This document shows positions 6,358 through 7,844 of a DNA stretch of 7,844 nt, piece by piece (position 1 is the first letter of the stretch; each line of letters opens with the position of its first letter). The position numbers and the translations under genes are program-made. The notes under the pieces are model-generated. The model did not search any database. It had not been told where the DNA came from and saw only the letters and a list, made by a program, of their open reading frames with translations. Source of the stretch: DASWJQ01 sp964517315 (lineage in GTDB: Bacteria > Chloroflexota > Anaerolineae > Anaerolineales > E44-bin32); assembly GCA_964517315.1 (NCBI GenBank), contig CAZFCJ010000141.1:1-7844 (forward strand), written 5' to 3'.

Positions 6358-7844
6358 CTATGTACTCAAGCGCTGCGCAATCTCCGCCGCGTCAGCGACG
6401 ACGACATCGATCGGCTCAAGATCGGTCTGCACGGCCTTCTGAGTTAACCAGTCATCCCCCAGCGCCGCCCCGATGCGGGAGAAATAGGCCTCTCGCCTGG
6501 CCTCATCGACCGGGTGGACGGGGATTCCACCCGCCTCGCGAACGGACTCGGTCCTCCGCAAAAAGGAAGCCGCGGCATTATGCTGACCCAGATCAACCAG
6601 CAAATAAGCGAAGTTGATGAGCGCCTCCCATTCGTCATGAAACCAAGACCAGGTCCAGGTGGGGCTGTATTCGAAGGTCTGAAACGCGTGGCTGTACTTG
6701 GCAAGAGCCTCCTCCAGCCGGTCGCGCCGATGGTCAATGTCAGCCCACACCACCCTCCCCCAGTCATCCAAAAACTTATACTCAGAATCCCTCCCGATCT
6801 CTTCGAACAATGTGCACATCAAGGTGTCGGCCCGGCTCAACTCGTCGACCTTGGAAAGCACGTACGCCCGGAGGCTCAGAGTCTGGACGTCGCCCTTATC
6901 CCACTCATCTTTCGATTTACTCACATCAAGGCTGGATACCAGCTCGCGAGCTGCCTCAAGCTCTCCATTGTGGACAAGCACAGACGCGCGCTTGGCCTCC
7001 CAATGGTGCACCGGAGCTTCCGAACCTTCCATCCACCGTGTCGCCTCCACAGCTCGATCGAGTGAATCGAGGCTCTCCTGGTAGGCACCCAATCGAGCCT
7101 GGCAGGCTGCAATGTACGACAGTACGAGGTCGCTCCATCGAGCTTCACCCGTGCGCTCCAACATCCGATATGCGATCTGAAAATTCTCAAGAGCACCTCG
7201 CCAATCGCCTTGGCCCTTCAGTGCAAGCCCCAGGTTTGCCCGTGACCATGCCTGGGGCAAACTACCACCGTGACGGTCCGCAAGGTCCCGAGCTTTGCGA
7301 AGGGAATCGATGCGCTCATTCAGAGGCTTCGTGAACGCGCTGGCGATCGCTGCAGCGACAAGGAGTTCGGGTGTGCCCTCCTCCTTTGCTGCCTTCTCGC
7401 ACAGCGCCGCGAATTTATTTGCCTCTTCATCGTGACCCAAGGCATCGTTGTGGAGTGTAAGCCAGGAGCACGACCTGACAACACCATAACTGTCTTCGAG
7501 CGATAGAGCGAACTCAAAACTTCTCCGAAAATAATCTATTGCGCTTTTGCGTTCGCTAGACGTAGCTTCCCAAAACTCCGTGCTCCCAGCGATCCAAAGC
7601 ACCCACTGCAGCTGCGGCGGCGGGATGCTTTCCTCGTGCTCCAGCACATATCTCACCGCTTTCCGCACAATGCGCCACGTGTTCCCTCGAAGATTGATGT
7701 AGCGGTGTATTGGAGCGATAAGATCTGCCGCTGCCCGGGCGTCTGCATTCTCGATTGCCCGGTCGATGGCAACTCTCAGATTCTCAACCTCGAGATCCAT
7801 CCGCCTTAGATACAGGGCATCATCGGGCCCTATGAACTTTGGCC
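6358..7844 (-). CDS. TPR-rich C-terminal part of a regulator, 5' end outside the window
   Basis: The visible frame encodes 480 residues from the ATG at 7800 to the TAG at 6358. It stays open upstream without a stop to the window edge, adding PKFIGPDDALYLRR. The phrase LRRMDLEVENLRVAIDRAI matches the linker just before the TPR region in LuxR/MalT-, AfsR- and COG3899-like ATPase regulators (usual form: L..E.DNLR.AL.WA). The ATG at 7800 is therefore probably internal, and the N-terminal NTPase and DNA-binding or cyclase domains would lie to the right. The rest is all-helical with TPR-like pairs. The clearest is residues 183-217 (counted from the ATG at 7800), with AWSRANLGLALKGQGDWRGA. Others lie at about 222-256, 264-295, 350-380 and 388-420. 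No signal peptide or membrane segment is seen. The gene converges on the BTAD-STAND-WD40 gene. TPRs in such proteins bind partners or inducers; the partner is unknown. Confidence 0.75.
   Translation of the reverse strand, partial: PKFIGPDDALYLRRMDLEVENLRVAIDRAIENADARAAADLIAPIHRYINLRGNTWRIVRKAVRYVLEHEESIPPPQLQWVLWIAGSTEFWEATSSERKSAIDYFRRSFEFALSLEDSYGVVRSCSWLTLHNDALGHDEEANKFAALCEKAAKEEGTPELLVAAAIASAFTKPLNERIDSLRKARDLADRHGGSLPQAWSRANLGLALKGQGDWRGALENFQIAYRMLERTGEARWSDLVLSYIAACQARLGAYQESLDSLDRAVEATRWMEGSEAPVHHWEAKRASVLVHNGELEAARELVSSLDVSKSKDEWDKGDVQTLSLRAYVLSKVDELSRADTLMCTLFEEIGRDSEYKFLDDWGRVVWADIDHRRDRLEEALAKYSHAFQTFEYSPTWTWSWFHDEWEALINFAYLLVDLGQHNAAASFLRRTESVREAGGIPVHPVDEARREAYFSRIGAALGDDWLTQKAVQTDLEPIDVVVADAAEIAQRLST

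Overview
The window is GC-rich, non-plasmid-like chromosomal DNA. It holds four protein-coding genes and two short non-coding stretches. No rRNA, tRNA, CRISPR array, insertion sequence or integrase was seen. The main gene combines a SARP-type BTAD regulator, an nSTAND1 NTPase and WD40 repeats. That architecture is typical of Chloroflexota, Actinomycetota and related high-GC environmental lineages. The sequence alone does not fix the phylum, and a metagenomic origin is plausible.

Layout. Positions 1-271 are non-coding apart from a probable terminator (209-239) for the leftward gene pair. Positions 272-799 (minus) encode a small secreted protein of unknown function. Positions 884-1453 (minus) encode a six-helix membrane protein; the two genes look like one leftward operon with the membrane gene first. 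Positions 1454-1618 form a divergent promoter region containing an 8-bp direct repeat with 11-bp period, plus an inverted half-site. The repeat lies 8 bp upstream of a leftward -10-like hexamer, which is the geometry known for SARP activators. Positions 1619-5995 (plus) encode a 1458-residue regulator: DNA-binding winged helix, BTAD, nSTAND1 NTPase, one transmembrane helix, then fourteen WD40 repeats (two seven-bladed propellers) and a Cys-containing tail. Positions 5996-6357 are non-coding with several small hairpins. Positions 6358-7844 (minus) are the C-terminal TPR part of a second protein that enters the window from the right with its frame open to the edge. It probably belongs to a large LuxR/AfsR/MalT-like or COG3899-like ATPase regulator.

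Working model (inference). The large protein may be a membrane-anchored one-component regulator. Its N-terminal half would bind DNA and switch through NTP binding. The positive-inside rule puts the WD40 half outside the membrane. Its closest candidate target is the divergent membrane-protein/secreted-protein operon, whose promoter carries a SARP-like operator. The convergent TPR gene may be a second, independent signalling regulator. The individual domain families are known. The less ordinary points are the transmembrane BTAD-STAND-WD40 layout, the 2 x 7 blade count and the operator geometry.
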